Assembly (NCBI GenBank): GCA_963596015.1
Contig: CAVBJS010000001.1
Coordinates: 69,268 to 133,267 of the forward strand
Source of the DNA: CAG-791 sp963596015
GTDB lineage: Bacteria; Bacillota; Clostridia; Lachnospirales; Lachnospiraceae
Direction: 5' to 3'
Length of the DNA stretch: 64,000 nucleotides
Part shown: in pieces, positions 42,897-52,472 of the stretch
Layout of the letters: each line of letters begins with the position of its first letter
Numbering within the stretch: the stretch's first letter is position 1
Notes under the pieces: generated by a model
What the model was told of the DNA's origin: nothing
The model's input: the letters and a program-made list of their open reading frames with translations, nothing else
The model's database searches: none
Program-made: the position numbers and the translations under genes

Positions 42897-43772
42897 TTAA
42901 AATTTTGTATGCAGTCCCCGTTCTGCCCGAACTACCCGATCATGGCCGCCGTAGTCCTTGATGACAGAGATCTCCAGCCACGCATTCTCCTTAAGCAGAG
43001 TCGACACCGTCTCTCCCTGGTCATGACCGATCTCCAGCAAAAGCTTGCCGCCGATCCGCAGCCATCCGGCCGCCTTCGCTGCCAGCTGCCGGTAAAAGAT
43101 AAGACCGTCTGCACCACCGTCTAATGCTCCGTAGGGCTCGGCGCTTTTCACCTCCGGTGCCAATGTCTCTATCACATCTGTAGCGATGTAAGGGGGATTG
43201 GAGACGATCACATCGAATTTGATCTGCTCGGGATCGTCATTAAGTGCCTCAAACATATCCCCCTGACGCCACAGGCATCGCTGCTGCAGATTCAATCGGT
43301 CAGCATTTTTCCGGGCGATCTCTAACGCATCTTCGGAAAGGTCTGTCCCCACGCCGGAGCAGTCCGGTGCATAGTGCAAGAGAGACAGAAGGATGCAACC
43401 GCTGCCGGTGCACAGATCCAGGATCTTCATGCCGCCGGAGAGGATCTTCATTCCCTCCTCCACCAGAGTCTCCGTATCCTGGTTGGGGATCAGAACCGCC
43501 GGTGTGACATAGAAGGAAAGACCCATAAATTCCTGTTCTTCCAATATATACGCCACCGGCTCACGCCAGCCCCTTCTCTCTATATAGGATGCATATTGCC
43601 GCCGTTCTTCTTCGCTTACCGGTCGCTCCGGGTGTGCCAGCAGGGTCTGGGTGTTTGTGCCGCAGCAGGCCTCTAAGAGAAACCTGGCATCTAAGTCCGC
43701 CTCTGTGATACCGGCCTTCTGCAATATTTCTCTTCCCTCTTCCCATAGCTTGCGATAGGTTTGTTCCTGCAT
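42897..43772 (-). CDS. prmC: Release factor glutamine methyltransferase PrmC
   Basis: Methylates the GGQ glutamine of release factors. SAM motif ILDLCTGSGCILLSLL and catalytic NPPY at 192-195 (SNPPYIATD). 291 residues. AAAGGA precedes the ATG at about 10 nt. Paired with prfA. Confidence 0.95.
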   Translation of the reverse strand: MQEQTYRKLWEEGREILQKAGITEADLDARFLLEACCGTNTQTLLAHPERPVSEEERRQYASYIERRGWREPVAYILEEQEFMGLSFYVTPAVLIPNQDTETLVEEGMKILSGGMKILDLCTGSGCILLSLLHYAPDCSGVGTDLSEDALEIARKNADRLNLQQRCLWRQGDMFEALNDDPEQIKFDVIVSNPPYIATDVIETLAPEVKSAEPYGALDGGADGLIFYRQLAAKAAGWLRIGGKLLLEIGHDQGETVSTLLKENAWLEISVIKDYGGHDRVVRAERGLHTKF

Positions 43773-43824
43773 AGGTATGCTGTCCTTTTCTCTTATTCGA
43801 AAACTACAGGTTACTGTTCAGCCG

Positions 43825-44793
43825 TTACTTTGCCGCATAACCGGCATCTTCTCCGAATTCTCTTTTCTGGTATTCTCTCCAGTCAAAGATTGCTTCCACG
43901 GAAGCGATGCCTACCTCCAGCATGTCCGCATCAGGCTCCTTGGTGGTAAGGCGCTGCAGCCACAGTCCCGGGGCAGAAATAATACGCACCAGTGCATTGT
44001 CATGACTGCCCGCCAGGCGGATCAGTTCGTAAGAGATGCCGGCGATCACCGGGATCAGGGCGATACGGATCACTATGCGCAGCAGCGGACTTTCCACGCG
44101 GATAAAGAAAAACAGGATCACGCTGACAAACACCACAAACAGGATAAAGCTGCTGCCGCAGCGTTTGTGAAGTCTGGTGCTCTTAGCCGCATTTTCCACT
44201 GTCAGGGGTAGGCCGTTCTCAATGCAGTTGATGCACTTGTGCTCTGCGCCGTGATATTGATACAGCCGCTTAATATCCTTCATAGCCGTAATGGCCACAA
44301 TATACCCGATAAAGATCAGGATACGCACGATACCCTCGATCACTGCCATCAGGGAGGCGCTCCGCACATAACTGTTCAGAAATACAGACACATAGTAGGG
44401 CACCAGAATGAAAAGTCCGATAGCGAAAACAAAGGCAATGATGGTTGTTAGGATGGATATGAGCTTCTCTGCGTTACCCCCGGTGATCTTATCAAAGAAC
44501 CGATCCAGCTTAGTGGGTTCTCCCTCCTCTTCCTCATAAAAGGAAGCGGAAAAGTTAAGCGCCCGCATGCCCAAGACCATAGAATCTATAAAAACAAAGA
44601 TGCCTCTGGCAAGCGGGATCTTCCGAAGGATACTATCCTCCATGACGCCGTGAAATTCATCGATCTCTACTTCGATCTCCTGATTGGGCTTGCGGACGGC
44701 CACTGCGTACATATTCTTGTTGCGCATCATGACGCCCTCTAATACCGCCTGGCCTCCAATGCCGGAATAATGCTGCTTATGACTTTCTTTCAT
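43825..44793 (-). CDS. DUF1385 (YqhQ-like) membrane protein
   Basis: Function unknown. The N-terminus YSGIGGQAVLEGVMMRNK is the DUF1385 hallmark; about four to five membrane helices follow, with LYQYHGAEHKCINCIENG and THKRCGSSFIL-like (LHKRCGSSFIL) motifs containing His and Cys. 322 residues from the ATG at 44793 (GGAG upstream). Located between rpmE and prmC, its common place in Clostridia. Confidence 0.85.
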   Translation of the reverse strand: MKESHKQHYSGIGGQAVLEGVMMRNKNMYAVAVRKPNQEIEVEIDEFHGVMEDSILRKIPLARGIFVFIDSMVLGMRALNFSASFYEEEEGEPTKLDRFFDKITGGNAEKLISILTTIIAFVFAIGLFILVPYYVSVFLNSYVRSASLMAVIEGIVRILIFIGYIVAITAMKDIKRLYQYHGAEHKCINCIENGLPLTVENAAKSTRLHKRCGSSFILFVVFVSVILFFFIRVESPLLRIVIRIALIPVIAGISYELIRLAGSHDNALVRIISAPGLWLQRLTTKEPDADMLEVGIASVEAIFDWREYQKREFGEDAGYAAK

Positions 44794-44810
44794 AAATTCT
44801 CCATAATCGC

Positions 44811-44843
44811 AAAACAAGACTGAGGCAATATGCCCCAGCCTTG
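44811..44843 (-). terminator. Terminator-like hairpin after rpmE
   Basis: A 12-bp stem with two G-U pairs (CAAGGCTGGGGC / GCCTCAGTCTTG) followed by TTTTG, 20-55 bp before DUF1385. Probably partial read-through. Confidence 0.55.
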
Positions 44844-44864
44844 TCATAGGTTGCGATTTCCAAT

Positions 44865-45074
44865 CTAGTTGTTTGCGCCGACGCCGTACTTCTTGTTGAA
44901 CTTCTCGATACGTCCTCTTGCGGCTGCAGCCTTCTGCTGGCCAGTATAGAATGAATGGCACTTGGAGCAGACTTCCACGTGAATCTCAGGCTTTGTGGAG
45001 CCGGTTACAAATGTGTTGCCGCAGTTGCAGGTCACAGTTGCCTGATAATATGCAGGCTGAATTCCTTCTTTCAT
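44865..45074 (-). CDS. rpmE: 50S ribosomal protein L31 (zinc form)
   Basis: 69 residues. The four zinc cysteines are in VTCNCGNTF and VCSKCHSFYTGQQK, so it is the C+ type, not the zinc-free paralogue. GAGGTGAGAAG precedes the ATG. Confidence 0.97.
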   Translation of the reverse strand: MKEGIQPAYYQATVTCNCGNTFVTGSTKPEIHVEVCSKCHSFYTGQQKAAAARGRIEKFNKKYGVGANN

Positions 45075-45141
45075 TGCTTCTCACCTCACTATCTATCATT
45101 CACATTTTGTAATGATTATTTCTGTTCAAAACAGCTTTGTC

Positions 45142-45171
45142 ATTATAACATGCGTTTGGTCAGATGTGCAA
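45142..45171 (-). promoter_or_regulatory. Promoter for rpmE operon
   Basis: Minus strand TTGCAC, 18-bp spacer, TATAAT; about 65 nt before rpmE. Confidence 0.7.
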
Positions 45172-45178
45172 GTACTTT

Positions 45179-47272
45179 TTATTCAGCTGCATTTCCTTCT
45201 GCTACTTTTGCCGCTCTGGCCGCTACTTCCCTGCTCTGGATCTCTGCAGGCGTCTGCTCATATCTGGCAAATTCGTACCGGTATTCACCCCGTCCGCCGG
45301 TCATGGAACGAAGCACCGTGCAATAGTCAAAGAGTTCCATCATAGGCACATCAGCGTCGATGGTCTGCTTTCCGCCCGGCAGCGGATTCATGCCCAGCAC
45401 TCTGCCTCTTCTCTTATTAAGGTCTCCCATCACATCGCCGGTATAGGTATCCGGCACTGTCACATGAAGACTTACGATAGGCTCTAAGAGCACCGGCCCC
45501 GCCTCCATAAAGCCTTTCTTAAATGCCTGTATTGCCGCTGTCTTAAAGGCCATTTCGGAAGAATCTACCGGATGATAGGAGCCGTCATAGAGTACAGCCT
45601 TTACCCCCACTACCGGATAAGCTGCCAGCGGGCCTCTCTGTACAGACTCCGCAATTCCCTTTTCTACTGCCGGGAAGTAATTCTTCGGCACAGAGCCGCC
45701 CACTACTTCCTGCTCAAACTCATAGGGCACATTCTGGTCGCCGGAAGGAGAGAATTTGATCTTTACATGACCATACTGTCCATGGCCGCCGGACTGTTTC
45801 TTGTACTTATATTCCACATCAGAGGTCTTACGGATGGTCTCTCTGAAAGCTACCTTAGGCTTCTCTGTCTCGATCTCTACCTTATATTCATTCAGCAGCT
45901 TGCTCTTGATCACATCCAGCTGCAGATCACCCATGCCATAGATCAGGGTCTGGTGGTTTTCTGCGTCATTTACAGCCTTAAAGGTAGGATCCTCTGCCAT
46001 AAGCTTGGACATAGCCTGGGCGATCTTGTCAATATCGTCCTTTTTCTTCGGGCGATAACGCAGATAAGTATAGGGCGTGGAAATATCCATAGGCGCGTAC
46101 TGTACCGGTGTAGTCTTAGAGGAAAGGGTATCGCCGGTCTTGGCATCCCCGAACTTCGCCAAAGCGCCCAGATCACCGGCATGCAGCTCCGGGATCTCTG
46201 TGGTCTTATTGCCCTGCATGATATAGAGCTTGCCGATCTTAGCCTCTTCGCTGCGTCTTGCATTGTAAACAAGATCATCGGTCTTGATGACACCGGAGCG
46301 CACCTTGATCAGAGAATACTTGCCGATAAAGGGATCTACGATAGTCTTAAAGATATAGGCTGACTTAGGCTTACTGAAATCAAAATTCGCCTCAAAGATC
46401 TCATTGGTCTTTAAGTTAATGCCGTTCATCTTGCGGTTCTCGGGGCTGGGCATATACTTTACGATATCATCAAGAAGGGTATAAATGCCCTGGCAGAGAA
46501 TACTGGATCCCATCTCCACCGGCACGATGGTGCCGTCGCATACATTGCCTCTGACAGATGCACGGATCTCAGCCTCGGAGAAGGTATCTCCGTTAAAATA
46601 CCGCTCCATAAACTCTTCGCTGGTCTCTGCTACCGCTTCCATCAGGGTATCCCTGTAAAGCTGCAGATTGGGTTTGCTGTATTCCGGAATCTCACACTCG
46701 TCAACTTCCTTGCCGTTCCATCTAAAACCTTTTTCCTGGATGACATTGACATAACCTACGAACTGCTCATTCTCACGGATGGGCAGATTAAAGGGTGCGA
46801 TCTTCTTGCCGTAATCCGCGGACAGATTCTCGATGACTTCACGATAGGATGCAGTGTCGATATCCATATCCGTTACAAAGAACATGCGGGGAATATTATA
46901 TTTTTCACAAAGCTCCCATGCTTTCTGGGTGCCTACTTCCACGCCATTCTTACCGGAGATGACGATGATGGCGCCGTCCGCCACACTGATGGCCTCCTCC
47001 ACTTCACCCACGAAATCAAAAAAACCGGGGGTATCCAGAATATTGATCTTGCAGTCTTCCCACTCGATAGGAAGTAAAGAGGTGGTAATGGAAATCTGTC
47101 TCTTCTGCTCTTCCTTGGTAAAATCGCTTAACGTATTGCCATCTTCCACCTTACCCATGCGGGATGAAACACCGGCCAGATAAGCCATGGACTCTGCCAG
47201 GGTAGTCTTACCGCAGCCGCCGTGTCCCAGCAATACCACATTTCTGATCTTCTCAGTTGTATAAACCTTCAT
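45179..47272 (-). CDS. Elongation factor G-like translational GTPase
   Basis: Five-domain EF-G-type GTPase, 697 residues, but not the canonical fusA product: the P-loop is GHGGCGKTT instead of AHIDAGKTT. DTPGFFDFVGEV is the G3 region, and domain IV holds QSGGHGQYGHVKIKF. Such paralogues form a separate clade in Firmicutes and Actinobacteria with no settled role. I start at 47272 (GGAGGG upstream); the frame opens 25 codons earlier at a poorly supported ATG. It has its own promoter. Confidence 0.88.
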   Translation of the reverse strand: MKVYTTEKIRNVVLLGHGGCGKTTLAESMAYLAGVSSRMGKVEDGNTLSDFTKEEQKRQISITTSLLPIEWEDCKINILDTPGFFDFVGEVEEAISVADGAIIVISGKNGVEVGTQKAWELCEKYNIPRMFFVTDMDIDTASYREVIENLSADYGKKIAPFNLPIRENEQFVGYVNVIQEKGFRWNGKEVDECEIPEYSKPNLQLYRDTLMEAVAETSEEFMERYFNGDTFSEAEIRASVRGNVCDGTIVPVEMGSSILCQGIYTLLDDIVKYMPSPENRKMNGINLKTNEIFEANFDFSKPKSAYIFKTIVDPFIGKYSLIKVRSGVIKTDDLVYNARRSEEAKIGKLYIMQGNKTTEIPELHAGDLGALAKFGDAKTGDTLSSKTTPVQYAPMDISTPYTYLRYRPKKKDDIDKIAQAMSKLMAEDPTFKAVNDAENHQTLIYGMGDLQLDVIKSKLLNEYKVEIETEKPKVAFRETIRKTSDVEYKYKKQSGGHGQYGHVKIKFSPSGDQNVPYEFEQEVVGGSVPKNYFPAVEKGIAESVQRGPLAAYPVVGVKAVLYDGSYHPVDSSEMAFKTAAIQAFKKGFMEAGPVLLEPIVSLHVTVPDTYTGDVMGDLNKRRGRVLGMNPLPGGKQTIDADVPMMELFDYCTVLRSMTGGRGEYRYEFARYEQTPAEIQSREVAARAAKVAEGNAAE

Positions 47273-47353
47273 GTTGTCACGCCCTCCAGTCTTTTGTTCC
47301 TTTGCATATATCTGTCTGATTATCTGTCTGATATTTTGCAAATTCATGGGTAT

Positions 47354-47382
47354 ATTTTACTAAATCATCCCGCAATATACAA
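47354..47382 (-). promoter_or_regulatory. Promoter for the EF-G-like gene
   Basis: Minus strand TTGTAT, 17-bp spacer, TAAAAT. Confidence 0.75.
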
Positions 47383-47549
47383 GCAAAATCGTTCAAATTT
47401 ACAAACTTTTCAAACAAATTCAGAATGAGCGTTGGAATTATTATACATCGAGACCGCAAGATTACATCTTCTTTTTGTTTATTCTATACTATTCTTTGAC
47501 ACACCTGCCACTTCTTAGTGTTATCTGCCAGAAAGGTGATCCTCAAAAA

Positions 47550-47594
47550 AACACAAAAAACCTGTGAAGTCCTTTATGTGTAAAGCTTCACAGG
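47550..47594 (-). terminator. Terminator after the gene at 47736
   Basis: CCTGTGAAG / CTTCACAGG stem with an inner CTTTA/TAAAG pair, followed by TTTTTTGTG on the minus strand. Confidence 0.88.
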
Positions 47595-47735
47595 CTCTTT
47601 TCTTTAAATTAACATTGTTTTTATAATGACTTTTTATGACAATGTTCTTATAAATGAGATTAGAAAAAGGATCGCTGCTGTTCCGACACTGCGCAAGTAG
47701 CAGGGTGTATAAAAGACCATCTATGCTCCGTCGAA

Positions 47736-48500
47736 CTACGCAAAGAAGCAATACCCCAGGATCATCCGCCCCTTCCCAATCGACTCCGCCGCTGTAGCAT
47801 AAACGGTTTCCGGTTTCGATCCGTCCTGGCGGTTCATGGCCATCCAGCCTTTACCTTCATTACAAAGCATATAAAAGTGCATACCCTTCCCCGGATGGCG
47901 CCTGTCATTCCAGATCGCCAGGATCGCTGCTACTTTTATGTTTTCTGCTTTTATGTCTGTTTTTACGTCTTCTGCTTTTAGCTTTTCTGCTTTTATATCT
48001 GCTTTTACGTCTTCTGCTTTTATCTTTTCTTCTTTTATGTTTTCTTTTATCCCTTCCTCCTTTTCACTCCCCCGGCTTATCTCCTCTTTCCATCTATCCA
48101 ACTGTGCCGGATCCCGGAAGCACCTCCAGCTTCCGCCTTTTTGTGAAGGCATCATTTTCTCCAGGATCGTTTTCAGACAGCAAGGATTGGTACCCATTTT
48201 GCCTCCCAGGGACAGGAGTCTGCTTTGCTCCAGTCTGTAGATCACCTCGCAAAAGTCCACCGGCCTGTTCAGAAAACGGAGAGCATTATAGATAGCCACC
48301 GCCGCGCAGCCTGCATAGGACGCTGAGACTTTGCCAAACTTAAAATCCGACACCGACTTTGCATATTGGGACAGGATATAGCCGCCGCCCAGCAATTCCT
48401 CTCTTTGGCGATTATGGGCATAGTGCTCCCGCGTCAGAGGGTCAGAGATCTTAAAGCCTGTTATTTTATAGAACAAACGAATCAGAAATTCACCGGTCAT
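47736..48500 (-). CDS. Unassigned protein, possibly papain-like (C39-type) cysteine peptidase fold
   Basis: 254 residues, not recognised as a named family. The segment SASYAGCAAVAIYNALRFL (Cys65) resembles the Cys-helix start of C39/papain-like peptidases, and GMHFYMLCNEGKGWMAMN supplies a His208 and Asn223 in plausible order. Between these lies a Lys/Glu/Asp-rich repeat (about residues 155-190) built on AEDVKxDIKAExxK. No signal peptide or clear membrane anchor. It stands alone, with a terminator downstream and a divergent tyrA upstream. The catalytic reading is inference; it could be an inactive fold relative. Confidence 0.55.
   Translation of the reverse strand: MTGEFLIRLFYKITGFKISDPLTREHYAHNRQREELLGGGYILSQYAKSVSDFKFGKVSASYAGCAAVAIYNALRFLNRPVDFCEVIYRLEQSRLLSLGGKMGTNPCCLKTILEKMMPSQKGGSWRCFRDPAQLDRWKEEISRGSEKEEGIKENIKEEKIKAEDVKADIKAEKLKAEDVKTDIKAENIKVAAILAIWNDRRHPGKGMHFYMLCNEGKGWMAMNRQDGSKPETVYATAAESIGKGRMILGYCFFA
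47935..48055. repeat. Imperfect tandem repeat inside the gene at 47736
   Basis: Repeats of TCTGCTTTTA-type 15-18-bp blocks, with a roughly 54-bp higher-order unit, encode the AEDVKxDIKAExxK segment. All units keep the frame. Confidence 0.75.
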
Positions 48501-48571
48501 GATATCCCTCCATTCCCGTGATCAACAGCAACAACAGCGGATGGTTCGAAACGATTCTCCCCTCCCTAAGG

Positions 48572-48600
48572 TTGTCAAATTTCCCCTTACGTCTTACAAT
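48572..48600 (+). promoter_or_regulatory. Promoter for tyrA-aroA
   Basis: TTGTCA, 17-bp spacer, TACAAT; 45 bp before tyrA. Confidence 0.7.
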
Positions 48601-48644
48601 TACATGCAGTGCGGACAGATAAACGACGCAGAAACGAGGTTACA

Positions 48645-49736
48645 ATGCTATTTCATACTTTTGGCTTTATCGGTTTGGGGCTGATCGGCGGCTCCATTGC
48701 CAGAGCGATTCGCAACACCAATGCCGATGCAAAGATCATCGCCTATGATCCGGATCAGACTTCCCTTAAGGAAGCCTTGCACGACCATGTCCTGACCCAG
48801 GCGGCTGATGCTATAGATGAAACTTTTGCAGACTGCGATGTCATCTTTCTGTGTGCCCCGGTGGCCCACAACGATGAGAACCTGCCTGCTGTCAAGAAGA
48901 TCCTATCTCCGGAGGCGATCCTGACGGACATCGGCAGCGTCAAGACCGATATCCACAAGCATATCCGCGCCGCCGGACTGCAGGAATTTTTCATCGGCGG
49001 ACACCCCATGGCCGGCAGCGAGCGTACGGGTTATCGCAATTCCAGAGCCAAGCTTTTGGAAAATGCCTACTATATCCTGGCACCGGAACCGGAAGTTTCT
49101 CCCCAGAAGGCAGCTTCCTTTACAGCCTTCATCGCTTCTCTCGGCGCTATTCCCCTGATCCTGGACTGCCAGAAGCACGACTATGCCACCGCGGCAGTCA
49201 GCCATGTGCCCCATGTGGTCTCCGCTTCTTTGGTCAATCTTATCAAGGACAGTGACGATGCCCAGGGTATTATGAAAATGATCGCTGCCGGCGGTTTTAA
49301 GGATATCACCCGGATCTCCTCCTCCTCCGCCGTCATGTGGCAGCAGATCTGTCTGACCAACAAGGAGAACATTCTCTCTCTCCTGGACGATTATATCGAA
49401 AGTCTGCAAAAGATACGAAGCGCCATTGCCGACGGCGACAGTGACCGGATCTATCAGTTCTTTGATAATGCCAGAATATACAGAGAGGGCTTTGCAGAAA
49501 ACCGCAGCGGTGCCCTGCCCAGTGTCTTCGCCCTGTATGTGGATATTCCGGACCGTCCCGGCGTCATCGCCGAGATCGTCAATCTCCTGGCACAGGCCGA
49601 GATCAATATCAAGAATATCGGCATCCAGCATAACCGGGAATACCAGGAGGGTGTACTGCGCATCGAATTGCACACCGAGGACGGCCTGTGCAGAGCCAGA
49701 GAATTGCTGTCGGAAAACGGCTATATGCTTCACTGA
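48645..49736 (+). CDS. tyrA: Prephenate dehydrogenase with ACT domain
   Basis: Oxidative decarboxylation of prephenate in tyrosine synthesis. NAD motif GFIGLGLIGGSIARAI at residues 7-22; IGGHPMAGSE catalytic region; the C-terminal ACT domain (VDIPDRPGVIAEIVNLLA, residues about 295-363) is for tyrosine feedback. The start at 48645 follows GAGGT. 363 residues. aroA follows after 122 bp. Confidence 0.94.
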   Translation: MLFHTFGFIGLGLIGGSIARAIRNTNADAKIIAYDPDQTSLKEALHDHVLTQAADAIDETFADCDVIFLCAPVAHNDENLPAVKKILSPEAILTDIGSVKTDIHKHIRAAGLQEFFIGGHPMAGSERTGYRNSRAKLLENAYYILAPEPEVSPQKAASFTAFIASLGAIPLILDCQKHDYATAAVSHVPHVVSASLVNLIKDSDDAQGIMKMIAAGGFKDITRISSSSAVMWQQICLTNKENILSLLDDYIESLQKIRSAIADGDSDRIYQFFDNARIYREGFAENRSGALPSVFALYVDIPDRPGVIAEIVNLLAQAEINIKNIGIQHNREYQEGVLRIELHTEDGLCRARELLSENGYMLH

Positions 49737-49858
49737 GGCTTAGGGCCATTTCCACTGCGCCTGCCATACAGAAATACCGGTTCTGCAGCAGGCAATGTCT
49801 CTTTTCATTATACTACGTATATATCAGACATCAAAACTACCAAAGAAAGGCTATCACC

Positions 49859-51172
49859 ATGCTCACTTTGAACAAGACCTCCCGCCTCCGTGGTACCGTC
49901 ACGGTGCCCGGCGATAAATCCATCTCCCACCGCGCTGTCATGTTTGGCTCCCTTGCCAAAGGAAATACGGAAGTCACCGGTTTCCTAAACGGTGCCGACT
50001 GTCTCTCCACCATCGACTGCTTTCGCCGTCTCGGCATCGAGATCGACTGCGATGCAACAACCGGTCATGTATTGGTTCACGGTAAAGGCATGCATGGTCT
50101 TGCTCCGGCAGACGGAGGGAAAGAGGCACAGCTCTATACCGGCAACAGTGGCACCACCACCCGCATTATCTCCGGTATTCTGGCACCCCAGCCTTTTACC
50201 ACCATCCTTTCCGGCGATGATTCCATCAATCGGCGCCCCATGAAGCGGGTGATCACACCTCTGTCCCAAATGGGCGCTTCCATCTGCAGTATGCAGGGCA
50301 ACGACTGCGCGCCCCTTCGCATCACCGGCAGTCCCCTGCACGGTATCCGCTACGGATCCCCTGTGGCCTCCGCCCAGGTAAAGTCCGCTATTCTCTGTGC
50401 CGGACTCTATGCAGAAGGCGAGACCATCGTGCAGGAGCCCACTCTTTCCCGGGATCATACAGAGCGCATGCTCTCTGCCTTTGGTGCAGATCTGAAAACC
50501 GATATTGAAAAAGAAACAGGCCGGGCCGGCATTACCATTTCTCCCTGTCAGGAGCTCTATGCCCAGCAGATCCAGGTGCCGGGGGACATTTCCTCCGCCG
50601 CCTACTTTATCGCTGCCGGTCTTCTGGTGCCGGGCAGCGAGGTACTGATCCGCAATGTGGGCATCAATGAGACACGGGCCGGTATACTCCGGGTGGCTAA
50701 AGCCATGGGCGCCGACATCCAGTATACCAACCTGCGCGATGATGCAGAGCCTGTCGCTGACCTGGTCGTGAAAAGCAGCGCACTCCACGGCACCGTGATC
50801 GAGGGTGCCCTGATCCCCACTCTGATCGACGAGCTGCCCATCATCGCCATCATGGCCGCTGCCGCCGAAGGCACAACCATCGTGCGGGATGCTGCCGAGC
50901 TGAAGGTCAAGGAATGTAACCGCATCGACGCCGTCACGGAGAATCTCCGGGCCATGGGCGCAGACATCACCCCCACCGAGGACGGCTTTATCATCGAAGG
51001 GGGAAAACCTCTGCACGGCGCCGTCATAGAACCCCACCTGGACCACCGCATTGCCATGAGCTTCGCTGTGGCGGCCCTGATCGCAGACGGCGAGACAAAG
51101 ATCAAAGACGAACAATGTGTCACCATCAGCTATCCTGATTTTTATACAGATCTCGCCTCCTTGACGCGATAG
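49859..51172 (+). CDS. aroA: 3-phosphoshikimate 1-carboxyvinyltransferase (EPSP synthase)
   Basis: Penultimate common step of aromatic amino acid synthesis. Motifs: VPGDKSISHRAVMFG at the N-terminus, LYTGNSGTTTRIISG, RPMKRVITPLSQMGA and DELPIIAIMAAAA (catalytic Asp), ending LDHRIAMSFAVAAL. 437 residues from the ATG at 49859 (AAAGG upstream). The tyrA-aroA pair is a partial aromatic operon. Confidence 0.95.
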   Translation: MLTLNKTSRLRGTVTVPGDKSISHRAVMFGSLAKGNTEVTGFLNGADCLSTIDCFRRLGIEIDCDATTGHVLVHGKGMHGLAPADGGKEAQLYTGNSGTTTRIISGILAPQPFTTILSGDDSINRRPMKRVITPLSQMGASICSMQGNDCAPLRITGSPLHGIRYGSPVASAQVKSAILCAGLYAEGETIVQEPTLSRDHTERMLSAFGADLKTDIEKETGRAGITISPCQELYAQQIQVPGDISSAAYFIAAGLLVPGSEVLIRNVGINETRAGILRVAKAMGADIQYTNLRDDAEPVADLVVKSSALHGTVIEGALIPTLIDELPIIAIMAAAAEGTTIVRDAAELKVKECNRIDAVTENLRAMGADITPTEDGFIIEGGKPLHGAVIEPHLDHRIAMSFAVAALIADGETKIKDEQCVTISYPDFYTDLASLTR

Positions 51173-51240
51173 TCGTCACTGCCATTGCGCAAACGCTTCT
51201 TTGTGCGGTTGTCCCATATTGAATCAAAAGCCGTAAAAAT

Positions 51241-51300
51241 ACAGCCGGGAAAGGCATAGAGAAAATAAATTCTCATAGCCCTTCCCGGCTGTTTATTTTT
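51241..51300. terminator. Terminator between aroA and queA (convergent)
   Basis: ACAGCCGGGAA and TTCCCGGCTGT arms, with an inner AGAGAA/TTCTC stem, T-rich on the plus side (TTTATTTTT) and also on the minus side (ATTTTTA). Confidence 0.9.
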
Positions 51301-51328
51301 ACTGTAAATACCAGCTTTAGCAGGCGGA

Positions 51329-52441
51329 TCAATAGAGATACATAGCATCTCCGAAGCTGAAAAATCTGTACCGCTTCTCCACCGCCTCTTTATAGGCCTC
51401 CAGGATATGCTCTCGCCCGGCAAAGGCGGATACCAGCATCATCAGGGTGGATTCCGGCAGATGGAAATTGGTGATCAGGGCATCCATTACCTTAAAACGA
51501 TAGCCCGGATAGATGAAAATAGAAGTATTATCTGCCCCGGCATGGATGATGCCGTTTTCATCCGCTGCACTTTCCACCGTGCGACAGCTGGTGGTGCCCA
51601 CACAGATAACTCTCTTTCCCGCCGCATGTGTGCGGTTGATCAGATCCGCCGCCTCCGGCGTCACCTGATACCACTCGGTATGCATGTGGTGTTCCTTTAC
51701 ATTATCCACCTTCACAGGACGGAAGGTACCAAGCCCCACATGCAGGGTGACGTAAGCAATGTTGACACCCTTTTTCTCGATCTCCTCCAGCAGTTCCTTC
51801 GTAAAATGAAGGCCGGCGGTAGGCGCCGCCGCAGAGCCGTCATATTTAGCGTAAACGGTCTGGTACATATTTTTGTCCTGGAGCTTGTGGGTGATATAAG
51901 GCGGCAGGGGCATCTCACCCAGCTGATCCAAAACTTCCTCAAAGATTCCCTCATAGTGGAACTGCACCAACCGGTTGCCTTCTTCCACGATCTCCAGAAT
52001 AGTGGCGGTCAAAAGGCCGTCTCCAAAGCTGACCTGGGCGCCGGGGCGCAGTTTCTTGCCGGGTCTTACCAGAGTCTCCCAGATATCATTTTCCCTTCTC
52101 TTAAGCAAAAGGATCTCCACGGCCGCGCCGGTATCCTGCTTAACTCCCAGCAGTCTGGCCGGGATCACCTTGGTATTGTTGAGCACCAAGGTCTCTCCCG
52201 GCTCCAGATACTGAATGATATCCCGGAAGACGGCATCCTTTGTCTCACCGGTCTCTTTGTCTAACAAAAGCAGTCTGGAAGCCGCCCGGTCCTCTAAGGG
52301 ATCCTGGGCGATCAGTTCCTTGGGCAGATCAAAATCATAATCCGCCGTCCGAAGTCCCTCCGGCACATCGCTTTGCTCTGCTGCCGTGGCCACTCCTTCT
52401 GCCTCTGTCTTTTCCTGTTTTATTACCTCATCACTTATCAT
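51329..52441 (-). CDS. queA: S-adenosylmethionine:tRNA ribosyltransferase-isomerase QueA
   Basis: Makes epoxyqueuosine in tRNA. DYDFDLPKELIAQDP is the family start, LVLNNTKVIPARLLG and AAPTAGLHFTKELL follow, and ITNFHLPESTLMMLVSAFAG is near the end. 370 residues; 25-30 N-terminal residues (Glu/Ala-rich) precede the usual start. GGAAGG lies 10 nt before the ATG at 52441. tgt is not nearby. Confidence 0.94.
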   Translation of the reverse strand: MISDEVIKQEKTEAEGVATAAEQSDVPEGLRTADYDFDLPKELIAQDPLEDRAASRLLLLDKETGETKDAVFRDIIQYLEPGETLVLNNTKVIPARLLGVKQDTGAAVEILLLKRRENDIWETLVRPGKKLRPGAQVSFGDGLLTATILEIVEEGNRLVQFHYEGIFEEVLDQLGEMPLPPYITHKLQDKNMYQTVYAKYDGSAAAPTAGLHFTKELLEEIEKKGVNIAYVTLHVGLGTFRPVKVDNVKEHHMHTEWYQVTPEAADLINRTHAAGKRVICVGTTSCRTVESAADENGIIHAGADNTSIFIYPGYRFKVMDALITNFHLPESTLMMLVSAFAGREHILEAYKEAVEKRYRFFSFGDAMYLY

Positions 52442-52472
52442 GTTGCTTTCGCCTTCCCTATTTTTGCAGCTG

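Larger units (their letters stand above)
47273..47735. other. Intergenic region with promoter and terminator
   Basis: Holds the EF-G-like gene promoter (47354-47382), a terminator for the upstream gene (47550-47594) and AT-rich sequence. A 76-codon frame at 47521-47751 crosses the terminator and is not a credible gene. Confidence 0.6.

Noticed and set aside
47521..47751. 76-codon minus-strand frame as a small gene
   Set aside because: It crosses a strong terminator, has no ribosome site, and no recognisable protein pattern.
48541..48560. tRNA T-loop-like GGTTCGAA
   Set aside because: No acceptor, D or anticodon arms can be built around it.
48903..49733. 276-codon minus-strand frame opposite tyrA
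   Set aside because: It is the shadow of a well-supported tyrA gene with NAD and ACT domains.
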